A stretch of DNA of 50,773 bases, taken from NCBI GenBank assembly GCA_013152275.1, contig JAADGS010000074.1:1-50773 (forward strand). Reading direction: 5' to 3'. Below, piece after piece: positions 9,622 through 17,876 of the stretch. This stretch comes from Actinomycetota bacterium. GTDB taxonomy: Bacteria > Actinomycetota > Acidimicrobiia > Spongiisociales > UBA4744. The stretch's first letter is position 1, and each line of letters begins with the position of its first letter. Under the pieces are notes generated by a model. The model made no database searches, had not been told where the DNA came from, and saw only the letters and a program-made list of their open reading frames with translations. The position numbers and the translations under genes were made by a program.

Positions 9622-10793
9622 CAGGACCGCTCCCCGTTGAATCGCACATACTCCGGCGTCAGATCCGTAGTCAACACTTCCGCCCTGCCAGGACCATCCC
9701 CGATCCGCACCGAAACGGTGAAGTCGCCGCCGGTCAGACTGCCGGCAACCACCGCATCGTCGAAGGGCACGCCCGTGCCCGCGCTCGCGACCAGATACTC
9801 GCCAAAGAGGATTTCGACGCGCTCCGGATCGAATGCTGCATCCGAAACTCCGAGAGCGGCGACGATACGGCCCCAGTTCGGGTCGCCGCCGTAGAACGAA
9901 GCCCTCACCAGAGCGCTGTCCGCGATCGTCATACCTGCGTTGCGAGCCTCGGCATCGTCGACCGCTCCCGATACCCTGATCGTGACGACCCTCGATGCGC
10001 CTTCCGCGTCCTGAGCGATCTTCAACGCCAAGTCCTTGCATGCGTCCGCCAGCACTTCGCCGAATGCCTTGCTGCTCGGCCGCCGTCCGCTCGCCCCTGA
10101 AGCGAGAACGACCACGGTGTCATTGGTCGACGTGCAACCGTCGATGTTGACCGAATTGAACGACACGTCGACGGCCTCACGAAGAGCCGTCCCGAGTGTT
10201 GCGGGATCGATCTCTGCATCGGTCGTCAACACGGCGAGCATCGTCGCCATGTCGGGACGGAGCATGCCGGCACCCTTCGCCATCCCCCCGACGAGGTATC
10301 CCACGCCTTGACGCACCGTCTGCTTGGAGGCCGTGTCCGTGGTCATGATCGCCTCCGCTGCGAGGCCGGCGTGCCGATTGCTGCTGCCGCTCGTCGCAAG
10401 GAGACGAACGATGCCGTCACGCACGCGTTCGACGGGAAGCTGCGGTCCGATCGGTCCCGTCGAGCACGGCATCACGTCCTCCGGGCTGCACCCGAGAGCT
10501 TGTGCCACGGTGCGAGTGGTGGCGAGCGCCGCCTCCATTCCCGCGGTGCCCGTCGCTGCATTGGCACATCCCGAGTTCAGTAGAACGGCGCGAAGCCGAC
10601 CATCTGCGACACGACGCCTCGCGAGGATGACCGGAGGTGCCGCCGTTCGCGATCTCGTGAAGACCGCTGCGGCGGGTACCGGAGCTTCTGCCATCACGAT
10701 GGCCAGGTCCGGACCGCCGTTTCCCTTGATGCCGGCAGCAATCCCGCCGGCGCTGAAGCCAAGCGGCACGGTAACGCCGCTCATGGCATCCAC
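9621..10793 (-). CDS. argJ: Bifunctional glutamate N-acetyltransferase / ornithine acetyltransferase
   Basis: 390 residues. It moves the acetyl group from N-acetylornithine to glutamate, so the acetyl cycle is closed and no separate argA or argE is needed. The self-cleavage site is visible in GAGMLRPDMATMLAV, where the chain is cut before the Thr that becomes the nucleophile of the beta subunit. The start overlaps the argC end by 13 bases and the stop overlaps the argB start by one base. Confidence 0.96.
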   Translation of the reverse strand: MDAMSGVTVPLGFSAGGIAAGIKGNGGPDLAIVMAEAPVPAAAVFTRSRTAAPPVILARRRVADGRLRAVLLNSGCANAATGTAGMEAALATTRTVAQALGCSPEDVMPCSTGPIGPQLPVERVRDGIVRLLATSGSSNRHAGLAAEAIMTTDTASKQTVRQGVGYLVGGMAKGAGMLRPDMATMLAVLTTDAEIDPATLGTALREAVDVSFNSVNIDGCTSTNDTVVVLASGASGRRPSSKAFGEVLADACKDLALKIAQDAEGASRVVTIRVSGAVDDAEARNAGMTIADSALVRASFYGGDPNWGRIVAALGVSDAAFDPERVEILFGEYLVASAGTGVPFDDAVVAGSLTGGDFTVSVRIGDGPGRAEVLTTDLTPEYVRFNGERS

Positions 10794-11815
10794 CCTGCTC
10801 GTGGTAGTCCCGTGGCTTCGGGAAGACCGAACATCACGTTCGCCGCCTGGACGGCCTGTCCCGCAGCACCTTTGAGGAGGTTGTCGATCACCGACAACAC
10901 CACCGCCTGATCCGTACGTTCATCGACGTACGCCGTGACCATGGCTCTGTTCGATCCGACGACCCAACGCGTCTGGGGGGCTTCCTGCACAACATCGATG
11001 AACTCAGTGTCACGATAGGTCTCCTCCAATCCACCGAGAAGATCACCCCGGGTCTGCGCCCGGGCAAGGGGAACGGTGCATGTCGCGAGGATGCCCCGCA
11101 GCATAGGCACCAGATGGGGTGTAAATGTCACCTTCATTGGCGTTCCTGTCGCCAATTCCAGGCCCATCTCTATCTCCGGCCTGTGGCGATGCCCGGCTAC
11201 ACCATATGCACGGACTCCTTCGTCGACTTCCCCGAACAGAAGGTCGGCCCGAAGGGCTCTTCCGGCGCCCGTCACGCCGGACAGGGCATTCACCACGATT
11301 CCCTCCGACGCGACCAGGCCGGCGCGCACCAGCGGTATCAACCCGATGAGCGCCGCGGTCGGATAGCAGCCGGGAGCCGCCACGAGACGCGAGCCCGTGA
11401 CGTCGAAGAGTTCGGGCAGACCGTAGGTCCATGCGGGGAGAGACTTGGGAGCCGGATGCCGGGATCCGTACGCCAGTTCGTAACGCTCGCCCGTGTCCAT
11501 ACGGAAGTCACTCCCGAGATCCACGACCCTCGGTCCCCGCTTCGCCAGCTCCAGTCCGGGTCCGGCCGAGGCGCCGTGCGGCAGGGCCAGGAATGCCAGG
11601 TCGACCTCAGGTACGACCGCAGGGTCGACAGGGCCCAGCATGCGGTCCGGGTCGGCAAGATGTGGGTGCACATCCCCGAGCCTGCTCCCGGCTCGGCTAT
11701 GCGCTCCAAGGTAGACGACCTCGAACTCCGGGTGGGTGTCGAGAAGGCGCACCAGTTCACCCCCTCCGTATCCGGAGGCCCCAAGAATCGCCACGGAGAT
11801 CGATGGACCCGACAT
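10781..11815 (-). CDS. argC: N-acetyl-gamma-glutamyl-phosphate reductase
   Basis: 344 residues. It reduces N-acetylglutamyl phosphate to the semialdehyde with NADPH. The nucleotide loop LGASGYGGGELVRLL (residues 10-24) and the catalytic Cys in AAPGCYPTAAL are seen. First gene of argC-J-B-D. It has no ribosome site: the -10 TATAGT ends 9 bases before the ATG, as with argR, so the message is probably almost leaderless. Confidence 0.96.
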   Translation of the reverse strand: MSGPSISVAILGASGYGGGELVRLLDTHPEFEVVYLGAHSRAGSRLGDVHPHLADPDRMLGPVDPAVVPEVDLAFLALPHGASAGPGLELAKRGPRVVDLGSDFRMDTGERYELAYGSRHPAPKSLPAWTYGLPELFDVTGSRLVAAPGCYPTAALIGLIPLVRAGLVASEGIVVNALSGVTGAGRALRADLLFGEVDEGVRAYGVAGHRHRPEIEMGLELATGTPMKVTFTPHLVPMLRGILATCTVPLARAQTRGDLLGGLEETYRDTEFIDVVQEAPQTRWVVGSNRAMVTAYVDERTDQAVVLSVIDNLLKGAAGQAVQAANVMFGLPEATGLPRAGWMP

Positions 11816-11824
11816 AAGGACAAG

Positions 11825-11854
11825 ACTATACGTATGTATGTATTCTTATGCAAT
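11825..11854 (-). promoter_or_regulatory. argC promoter with overlapping ARG-box-like operator
   Basis: Minus strand: -35 TTGCAT (11853-11848), 17-base spacer, -10 TATAGT (11830-11825), then 9 bases to the argC ATG. The 18-base site ATTGCATAAGAATACATA (11854-11837) resembles the known ARG-box form with an AT-rich centre and covers the -35 and part of the spacer. Spacing to the start is the same as at argR. Confidence 0.75.
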
Positions 11855-13272
11855 CAGCTTCCGCCCGCAGCTCTCTCGGTCGACCATTCCTTCACGAGCC
11901 GGTACGCCTCTTCCTCGGAGTAGGGACCATGCTCGATCCGGTATTCGGTGAGCATGCGTATCACGTCGCCGACAGCCGGCCCTGGCGGAATTCCCAGGAA
12001 TCGCATCACATCGTTTCCGTCGATCGGAGGCCGGAGTGCGTCGAGCTCTTCTTTCTTGCGAAGCTCCGCTATTCGCTCCTCGAGTTCGTCGATTCGCTTC
12101 TGGATGGCCCTTGCTCGGGCAGCGTTGCGAGTGGTGATGTCGCATCGCACCAACTGGTTGAGGTCTTCCAGCAGAGGTCCGGCATCACGAACGTATCTAC
12201 GCACGGCCGAGTCCGTCCATCCCATCTTGAAGGTGTGCGGCCGCAGGTGAAGAAAGATCAGACGCGAGACATTCTCGACCTCGCTTTTCTTGAACCGCAG
12301 CTCCTGCAGGCGCTCTCTCGCCATTCGAGCGCCGACGACCTCGTGGTGATGAAACGTCACGCCACCGTCGCCGAACTCTCTCGTTTGCGGCTTGCCGACG
12401 TCGTGTAACAACGCGGCGAGCCGGAGTTCCAACTTCGGTTCGCATTTATCGACGACGGCGAGCGTGTGCGCGAGGACATCTTTGTGGCGATGGAGAGGAT
12501 CTCGTGCCGCCGCGAGCGCGGCGACCTCTGGCAGGAACTCCCCAGCGAGGCCACTGGTCACCATCGCTGCGAGAGCCTCCCCGGGCTTCGGAGCCACCAG
12601 GAGTCGTGAAAGCTCGTCGCGGATCCGCTCGGCAGAAATGATCTCCAATCTCCCGTGCATCCGAGTGACCGCTCCGAGCGCGCTCTCGGACGGTTCGAAC
12701 CCAAGCGTGGCCATGAACCTGAAGAGCCGCAGCATCCGCAACGGATCATCCGAGAAAGAGATCTCCGGTCCCAACGGTGTCCGCAACACCCCCCGGTGCA
12801 GGTCGGCCAAGCCTCCGTGCGGATCGATCATCTCCGGATCCGGCAGCAGCTTGAGTGCGACGGCATTCACCGTGAAGTCTCGTCGTGAGAGATCCGTCTC
12901 GAGGTCTTCGGAGAACTCCACCCTCGGTTTGCGGCTCTGGTCCCGGTATACCTCGCGACGAAACGTGGTGATCTCATGTGTCACGCCCCCCTTGACCACG
13001 CCGATGGTCCCAAACGCCTCCCCGACGGTGAACGTCGAGTCCGCCCACCCTTTCACGATTTCGAGGATCTGGTCCGGTCGAGCATCGGTGGCGAAATCGA
13101 GATCGGTGTGCTCACGTCCGAGTAACAGGTCTCGCACCGAACCCCCGACCAGATACAGGCGAAACCCCGCCTCCATGAAGCGCTGCGAGATCTGGTGCGG
13201 AGTCCGATCTGTGTCGAGGAACCAGCTGAGACGTTCCGGAATCATCGCGTGCAGGATAGGCGGGAGGCGCAC
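11854..13272 (-). CDS. CCA tRNA nucleotidyltransferase (HD-domain type)
   Basis: 472 residues. The class II polymerase-beta head has LVGGSVRDLLLG and the metal pair in HTDLDFAT, then RRDFTVNA and the ATP/CTP selecting region DPLRMLRLFRF. An HD phosphohydrolase domain follows with ALLHDVGKP. It adds or repairs the CCA end of tRNAs, and neither tRNA gene in this window encodes CCA, so it is needed here. Actinobacteria often carry this gene near the origin. The GTG start at 13272 has a G-rich stretch before it; ATG at 13245 is an alternative. It ends within the argC upstream region and may limit space for that promoter. Confidence 0.94.
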   Translation of the reverse strand: MRLPPILHAMIPERLSWFLDTDRTPHQISQRFMEAGFRLYLVGGSVRDLLLGREHTDLDFATDARPDQILEIVKGWADSTFTVGEAFGTIGVVKGGVTHEITTFRREVYRDQSRKPRVEFSEDLETDLSRRDFTVNAVALKLLPDPEMIDPHGGLADLHRGVLRTPLGPEISFSDDPLRMLRLFRFMATLGFEPSESALGAVTRMHGRLEIISAERIRDELSRLLVAPKPGEALAAMVTSGLAGEFLPEVAALAAARDPLHRHKDVLAHTLAVVDKCEPKLELRLAALLHDVGKPQTREFGDGGVTFHHHEVVGARMARERLQELRFKKSEVENVSRLIFLHLRPHTFKMGWTDSAVRRYVRDAGPLLEDLNQLVRCDITTRNAARARAIQKRIDELEERIAELRKKEELDALRPPIDGNDVMRFLGIPPGPAVGDVIRMLTEYRIEHGPYSEEEAYRLVKEWSTERAAGGS

Positions 13273-13307
13273 GATCGCCGCCCCCCGCCTCGCTCCCTAC
13301 TCCATCA

Positions 13308-14390
13308 TTACGCCCGGATGAGGCCCAACTGTTCGATTTGCACACGAAAATCGTGCGGGTTGCTTGCCGAGCCGACCGCTTCCTGATAGCTGATCATGTC
13401 CTTCTTGAACAACTCGAGAATCGCCTGATCGAACGATTGCATGCCGTAGAAGTCTCCCTCTTTGATCACGTCGGCGAGCGTATGCGTGCTCTTCTCATCG
13501 ACAATGCGATCAAAGACCCGAGCATTCATCGTCAACACCTCGACCGCGGGGACTCGCCCGTGCCCGTCGGCCCGGTCGAGAAGGCGCATGCTGACGACGC
13601 CGCGCAATGTTCCCGCGATGAGGAGTCGTATCTGCTTCTGCTGGTACGGTGGAAAGAAGTCGACAATGCGACTGATCGTCTCCGTCGCGTCGATCGTATG
13701 CAGTGACGACAGCACCAGATGTCCGGTCTCGGCGGCCTTCAGCGCCGCGCGGACCGTCTCGGCATCCCTCATCTCACCGATCATGATGATGTCGGGGTCT
13801 TGCCGCAAAACGCGTTTCAGCGCCTCTGCGAAATCGTCGGTGTCCACACCTATCTCACGTTGGGAAACCATGCCCAGTTTGTCCGAGTGCAACACTTCGA
13901 TCGGATCTTCGATCGTCAGGATATTGACCCGCTTCGTCGAGTTGATGTGGTCGATCATTGCGGCCAACGTTGTCGTTTTGCCGGAGCCGGTCGGTCCCGT
14001 AACGAGCACAAGGCCTCGAGGCTCCGAGGCCAGCTTCTCCAGCACGGGCGGCAGCCCGAGCTCCTCGAAGCCGGGACTCTCCGACAGCACCCTGCGAATG
14101 ACGACCGAGACCGATCCACGCTGTCGGTACACATTGACCCTGAACCTTCCGAGTCTCGACTTGCCATACGCGAAGTCGGCTTCCCCCGTGGCTCGAAACT
14201 CCTCTGCAGCCCGATCGCTGAACACCGCCTCTGCGAAGGCTTCCGTGTCCGGAGGAGTCAGTGTCGGCAGACTCGTAGGATGCAACTCTCCATCGATGCG
14301 CATCACCGGGGGAGATCCGACCTTCAAGTGAAGATCGGAAGCGTCCACTTCTCGCATTCTTGCCAACAACTCATCGATCGGTACGGCCAT
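13308..14390 (-). CDS. pilT: Type IV pilus retraction-type ATPase PilT
   Basis: 360 residues from ATG 14390, chosen because GAGGAAG stands 6 bases before it; a longer upstream extension has no family similarity. N-terminal PAS-like part (MREVDASDLHLKVGSPPVMR), Walker A GPTGSGKTTT near residue 130, Asp box with LTIEDPIE, Walker B in IIMIGEMRDAET, and His box LSSLHTIDA are all in PilT order. The C-terminus lacks the classic AIRNLIRE but has a related acidic helix (FDQAILELFKKDMI). The hexamer powers pilus disassembly. No other pilus genes are in the window, so pili must be encoded elsewhere or the ATPase serves another role. Confidence 0.9.
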   Translation of the reverse strand: MAVPIDELLARMREVDASDLHLKVGSPPVMRIDGELHPTSLPTLTPPDTEAFAEAVFSDRAAEEFRATGEADFAYGKSRLGRFRVNVYRQRGSVSVVIRRVLSESPGFEELGLPPVLEKLASEPRGLVLVTGPTGSGKTTTLAAMIDHINSTKRVNILTIEDPIEVLHSDKLGMVSQREIGVDTDDFAEALKRVLRQDPDIIMIGEMRDAETVRAALKAAETGHLVLSSLHTIDATETISRIVDFFPPYQQKQIRLLIAGTLRGVVSMRLLDRADGHGRVPAVEVLTMNARVFDRIVDEKSTHTLADVIKEGDFYGMQSFDQAILELFKKDMISYQEAVGSASNPHDFRVQIEQLGLIRA

Positions 14391-14467
14391 GCTCACTTCC
14401 TCGAACCACGCACCATCAGGTATCGGCAGTGCTCCGCGTTCCTTGACCTCCTTGACCCCAGTGCCCG

Positions 14468-15478
14468 TCACAGTTTCCAGTACGGTCGCTGCGCCTCCAT
14501 GAGTAGATCCAGGATCCTCCACGCTCCGTCCGGCGATTGCAGGTGCTCACTTGAAAGAGGGGGCTCACCGGCAAGCCCGGCGATGGTCGCCGTCACCGAC
14601 CGTTCCATCGCCGCGAGGTTGTACCCGCCCTCCAAGAAGAGGATCAGCCGCCGGTCGGGAGACGCTGCACGGACCGCCGACGCCATCATCTGGTAGTCGC
14701 TCTCGAGGAGTGATGCCTCCCCTATCGGATCTTCGCGATGGCCGTCATAGCCGGCACTGATCAGCACCCAGTCGGGCTCGAACTGTTCGAGGATCGGGAT
14801 CACGGCCCGTGTAAATGCTTCGGAGTACACATCTCCCGCCGTGTGCACCGGCACCGATATGTTCACGGTCGTCCCCGCTCCAGGGCCTACCCCGACCTCT
14901 TCGACCCATCCGGTTCCCGGGTAGAAAGGGAACTGGTGCAATGACACATACAAGACACCCGGGTCCATCAAGAAGGCATCCTGTGTTGCATTGCCGTGAT
15001 GAATATCCCAATCGACGATCGCGACGCGCTCTCCTTCGTCGGCAAGCATGCGGGCTGTGATCGCAATGTTGTTGAACAGGCAGAATCCCATCGCTCTGTC
15101 TGCAAGTGCATGATGTCCCGGCGGTCGAATGGCGAGGAAGGCCACCTCCGCATCCCCTGTACGCAGCCGTTCCACGGCGGCAGGACCTGCCCCGGCAGCT
15201 CGTAACGCAGCCTCCCAACTCCCCGGCCCCGCCGGTGTGTCCGGATCCAACTCCACCCGGCCATCCATCGAGGTCCTGCGCACCATCTCGATGTAGTCCG
15301 GTCGGTGTACGGCGCGGAGCGCAACGGGGTCGATCATCGGCGAATCCATTCCCACCACTTCCAGACGGCCCGACTGCACCCCGCGAATGACCGCAGCCAG
15401 TCGCTCCGACCGTTCCGGATGCCATGGTCCCGTATCGTGTCGAAGCATCGCTTCGTGGGTGACCAGCAACACTCGCAT
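14468..15478 (-). CDS. Histone deacetylase family hydrolase (AcuC / acetylpolyamine amidohydrolase-like)
   Basis: 336 residues from ATG 15478. The zinc amidohydrolase core shows RPPGHHALADRAMGFCLFNN with the paired catalytic His, DWDIHHGNATQ with zinc ligands, and ISAGYDGHREDPIG with the second Asp ligand. These bacterial enzymes deacetylate acetyl-lysine proteins or acetylpolyamines; the substrate cannot be told from sequence. It lies 77 bases upstream of pilT on the same strand and may be cotranscribed. GTAGGGGG abuts the ATG, so the start is not certain. Confidence 0.88.
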   Translation of the reverse strand: MRVLLVTHEAMLRHDTGPWHPERSERLAAVIRGVQSGRLEVVGMDSPMIDPVALRAVHRPDYIEMVRRTSMDGRVELDPDTPAGPGSWEAALRAAGAGPAAVERLRTGDAEVAFLAIRPPGHHALADRAMGFCLFNNIAITARMLADEGERVAIVDWDIHHGNATQDAFLMDPGVLYVSLHQFPFYPGTGWVEEVGVGPGAGTTVNISVPVHTAGDVYSEAFTRAVIPILEQFEPDWVLISAGYDGHREDPIGEASLLESDYQMMASAVRAASPDRRLILFLEGGYNLAAMERSVTATIAGLAGEPPLSSEHLQSPDGAWRILDLLMEAQRPYWKL

Positions 15479-15540
15479 CCCCCTACTTTGGCAGACGCGA
15501 TGACGATCACAGTACGATTCGCCCATGACTGGGAGCCACG

Positions 15541-16242
15541 ATGCGACACACTGGTGAGTGGCCCGGAAGCATCATCTTGCGTCATGGCCTGTCGAAGGCC
15601 ACTGCTCGGCCATGGAACAGGGATGTCCCGGACGCTCATCTCACCCTGATACGAGGCACGGCGGGCTTCCTCGCGGAATGCGCCAATCATCTCCAGGCAA
15701 TGGGCATTCCTGCTGTCGCGTCATCACCGCTGCCGCCATCCGCGGCTCGCCTGTGGAAAGAAGCCGGGTATCAGCCATTCAAGCGTCTCGACGTATTCGG
15801 CAGAAGACTCGAGGGAGATTTCCCGGACCCCGCCATCGCAGTCACTGCGGAACGAACACCAGACTGGGATGCCGTCGAGCGAGTCGATCGAGATTCCTTC
15901 GAACCCTTCTGGCGTCTGGACACCGGCGGGCTTCAAGACGCGTTCACAGCCACTCCCCGCTCCGTGTTGCTGACGGCCGGCGCTCCGGACCTGCTCGGAT
16001 TCTCCATCGTCGGAGTCGGTTCGATCGCCGGCTATCTCCAGCGAATCGCCGTAACCCCCGCTGCGCAGGGGCATGGCCTGGGCCGCTCACTCGTTCGAGC
16101 TTCCATGCGCTGGGCTCACCACCACGGCGCCAAGGAGATGCTGCTCAATGCTCTGCCCAACAACGAGACCGCTTCCGGTCTGTACATCAACGAGGGGTTC
16201 TCTCAACTCGACGACCACCTCCACATCCTTCGAAAGGCTTGA
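15541..16242 (+). CDS. GNAT family N-acetyltransferase
   Basis: 233 residues. The C-terminal half carries the GNAT acetyl-CoA loop in LQRIAVTPAAQGHGLGRSLV (about residues 168-187) and the later NNETASGLYINEGF typical of strand 5/helix 4. The N-terminal 90 residues could be a second, degenerate GNAT unit. Substrate unknown. GGGAG lies a few bases before the ATG. It is divergent from the HDAC-like gene with a 62-base gap, an acetylation/deacetylation pairing that is suggestive only. Confidence 0.85.
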   Translation: MRHTGEWPGSIILRHGLSKATARPWNRDVPDAHLTLIRGTAGFLAECANHLQAMGIPAVASSPLPPSAARLWKEAGYQPFKRLDVFGRRLEGDFPDPAIAVTAERTPDWDAVERVDRDSFEPFWRLDTGGLQDAFTATPRSVLLTAGAPDLLGFSIVGVGSIAGYLQRIAVTPAAQGHGLGRSLVRASMRWAHHHGAKEMLLNALPNNETASGLYINEGFSQLDDHLHILRKA

Positions 16243-16251
16243 CACAACCAC

Positions 16252-16831
16252 ATGATCCGAGTCGTGATCGACTCCACCTGCGACTTCCCCCAGGAGATCG
16301 TCGTCATCAGCCCCTCCTCACAACGCTCCGTCACCTATCCGGCGCCGCGCGTGGCTTCAGGACAGATGACGTCCATACCCGTCCGGGTCATCGATTCGAA
16401 GAGTTCGACGACCGGCTTGGGATTCCGGACACCCGAAGCCGCTCGGGCCGCCGCGAGTGGGGGCGATCTCGCCCAGGTGGACGATGCAGCCCCGGATGCG
16501 GTGCCAAAGACGAAGCTCTTCGCAACGGCCCTCCGGATCAAGACCGATGATCGAACCCGCCGAAGGAGTGGTGGTTCCTGCCCACCGGGTCCGAACGCGT
16601 GCAAAGGCCCTGGCCACCGTTGTGGATCGAACCGTCGACATCGGTGTAAGCCTTGAAGAGGCGGCCATCCTCCACGCGGATGTCCGAGAGGAAGCAAAGC
16701 GTCTCGCCGCCCGACCGGAGGCCTCCTCTCCCGTCTCCATCGCGGAGATCGGCCCGGTCATCGGAACACACTCCGGACCCGGAACCATCGGAGCCGCGTA
16801 TCGGGTCCGCCGTGTTCCGCTCTACACGTAG
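16252..16831 (+). pseudogene. Decayed degV (fatty-acid-binding DegV family) remnant
   Basis: The first frame opens like DegV (MIRVVIDSTCDFPQEI; the family has a conserved DSTCD-like start) and continues with VRVIDSKSSTTGLGF, EAARAAASGGDL and KTKLFATA, all DegV landmarks. The reading then shifts: from about 16543 the next frame carries IEPAEGVVVPAHRVRT, ILHADVREEAKRLA and IAEIGPVIGTHSGPG, which are the DegV C-terminal landmarks. Removing one A near 16543 would restore ATC AAG CCG ATG. The total is about 193 codons against about 280 in the family, so roughly 60 residues after the start and about 30 in the middle are also gone. Its end overlaps the 3' end of the convergent epimerase gene by 10 bases. 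Confidence 0.85.
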
Positions 16832-17652
16832 GATCGCCATGAATGGCGAGGTTGGTATCCGAGAACCGCCCGGGCCTTGTCGATCGACAGCAGCGTCTCG
16901 AACCCTTCGACCGGCCGTGTGAACGGCACGTCGGGGAACATGGCCTCCATCAGCGACCGGCTCGATCGGTTCATGCACGTATCCGCCGCCGCCACGAGGA
17001 ATGCCTGCGCTCCTGCAACCTCGGATTCCAGCGCCAGGCGTGTCGCCTGTGCAACGTCACGCGCATCCACGTACCCCCACAGGTTCCACGCTCGAAGACT
17101 CGGATCATCCCAGAAGCCGGGGAACCGTTCGTAGTCGGATTCCATCATCACGTTCGAGTAGCGAAGCGCAACATACGGTATGCCCGACCACCGGTTGAAC
17201 TGGGTGGCCATCTCTTCGCCGACCAACTTGGCCAGCGCGTAGTGGAACTCGGGCAGCCGCGGGTGCCGTTCGTCGATTGGCACATATCGAGGCTTCTCTC
17301 GCTCAAACGGTATGCCGATGAGTGTTTCGCTCGACGCCCACACGACCCGCTGCACACCCAGCATCGCCGATGCGGAGAACACGTTGTAGGTACTCATCGT
17401 GTTGATACGGAAGGTCTCCCCATCCGGCAGGACGTTCGGAGCGGGAATCGCTGCCAGGTGCACAACGCCGTCGGCGCCCCCCAGGGCTTCAATGGTCTGG
17501 CCCAGGTCGGTCAGATCGGCCACCAAGGTAGGCGCATCGGGATCCAGAGACGCCATCCGGTCCACATTGAGGACTTCGTAATCGTGATCGACAAGTTCCT
17601 GAACGACGTGTACGCCTGCCTTCCCGCTCCCACCGGTAACTACGATCTTCAT
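16822..17652 (-). CDS. NAD(P)-dependent epimerase/dehydratase (extended SDR)
   Basis: 276 residues from ATG 17652, preceded by AGGAAGG 8 bases away. The Rossmann loop GGSGKAGVHV is at residues 7-16, VVHLAAIPAP is the usual fourth strand, and YALAKLVGEEM carries the catalytic Tyr and Lys. Members act on nucleotide sugars or uronic acids; the substrate is not clear. The promoter side faces the plus-strand envelope operon at 17877. Confidence 0.85.
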   Translation of the reverse strand: MKIVVTGGSGKAGVHVVQELVDHDYEVLNVDRMASLDPDAPTLVADLTDLGQTIEALGGADGVVHLAAIPAPNVLPDGETFRINTMSTYNVFSASAMLGVQRVVWASSETLIGIPFEREKPRYVPIDERHPRLPEFHYALAKLVGEEMATQFNRWSGIPYVALRYSNVMMESDYERFPGFWDDPSLRAWNLWGYVDARDVAQATRLALESEVAGAQAFLVAAADTCMNRSSRSLMEAMFPDVPFTRPVEGFETLLSIDKARAVLGYQPRHSWRSYV

Positions 17653-17836
17653 ATGGGCATCCTTCCTCGATGCTCTTCCTCGTCCGACATTAGGAGGCTC
17701 GCTTCGCTCGCGGTACCGAGTACCGCCGTGCAGCACCGACCCAAGACGACGGGGCGAGCGCAACGGCCAGGACTTGGCTGCCTCACAACGGGCGCCCCAC
17801 CCTCTCGGGAGAATCCGTGCAAGGGCGCCCTTGCCA

Positions 17837-17842
17837 TATACT
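17837..17842 (+). promoter_or_regulatory. Possible -10 element of the pseudokinase-sigma operon
   Basis: TATACT lies 34 bases before the ATG at 17877 and AGGAGG follows it. No good -35 is seen 16-18 bases upstream, so an alternative sigma factor or an activator may be used. Confidence 0.35.
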
Positions 17843-17876
17843 GTTTGCCTGTAGGGTTCCCGCTGCAGGAGGCGAC

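Noticed and set aside
8713-10041. ArgB with a 140-residue N-terminal extension
   Set aside because: The added part is argJ read in another frame; the TGATG junction at 9621 gives a normal-length ArgB.
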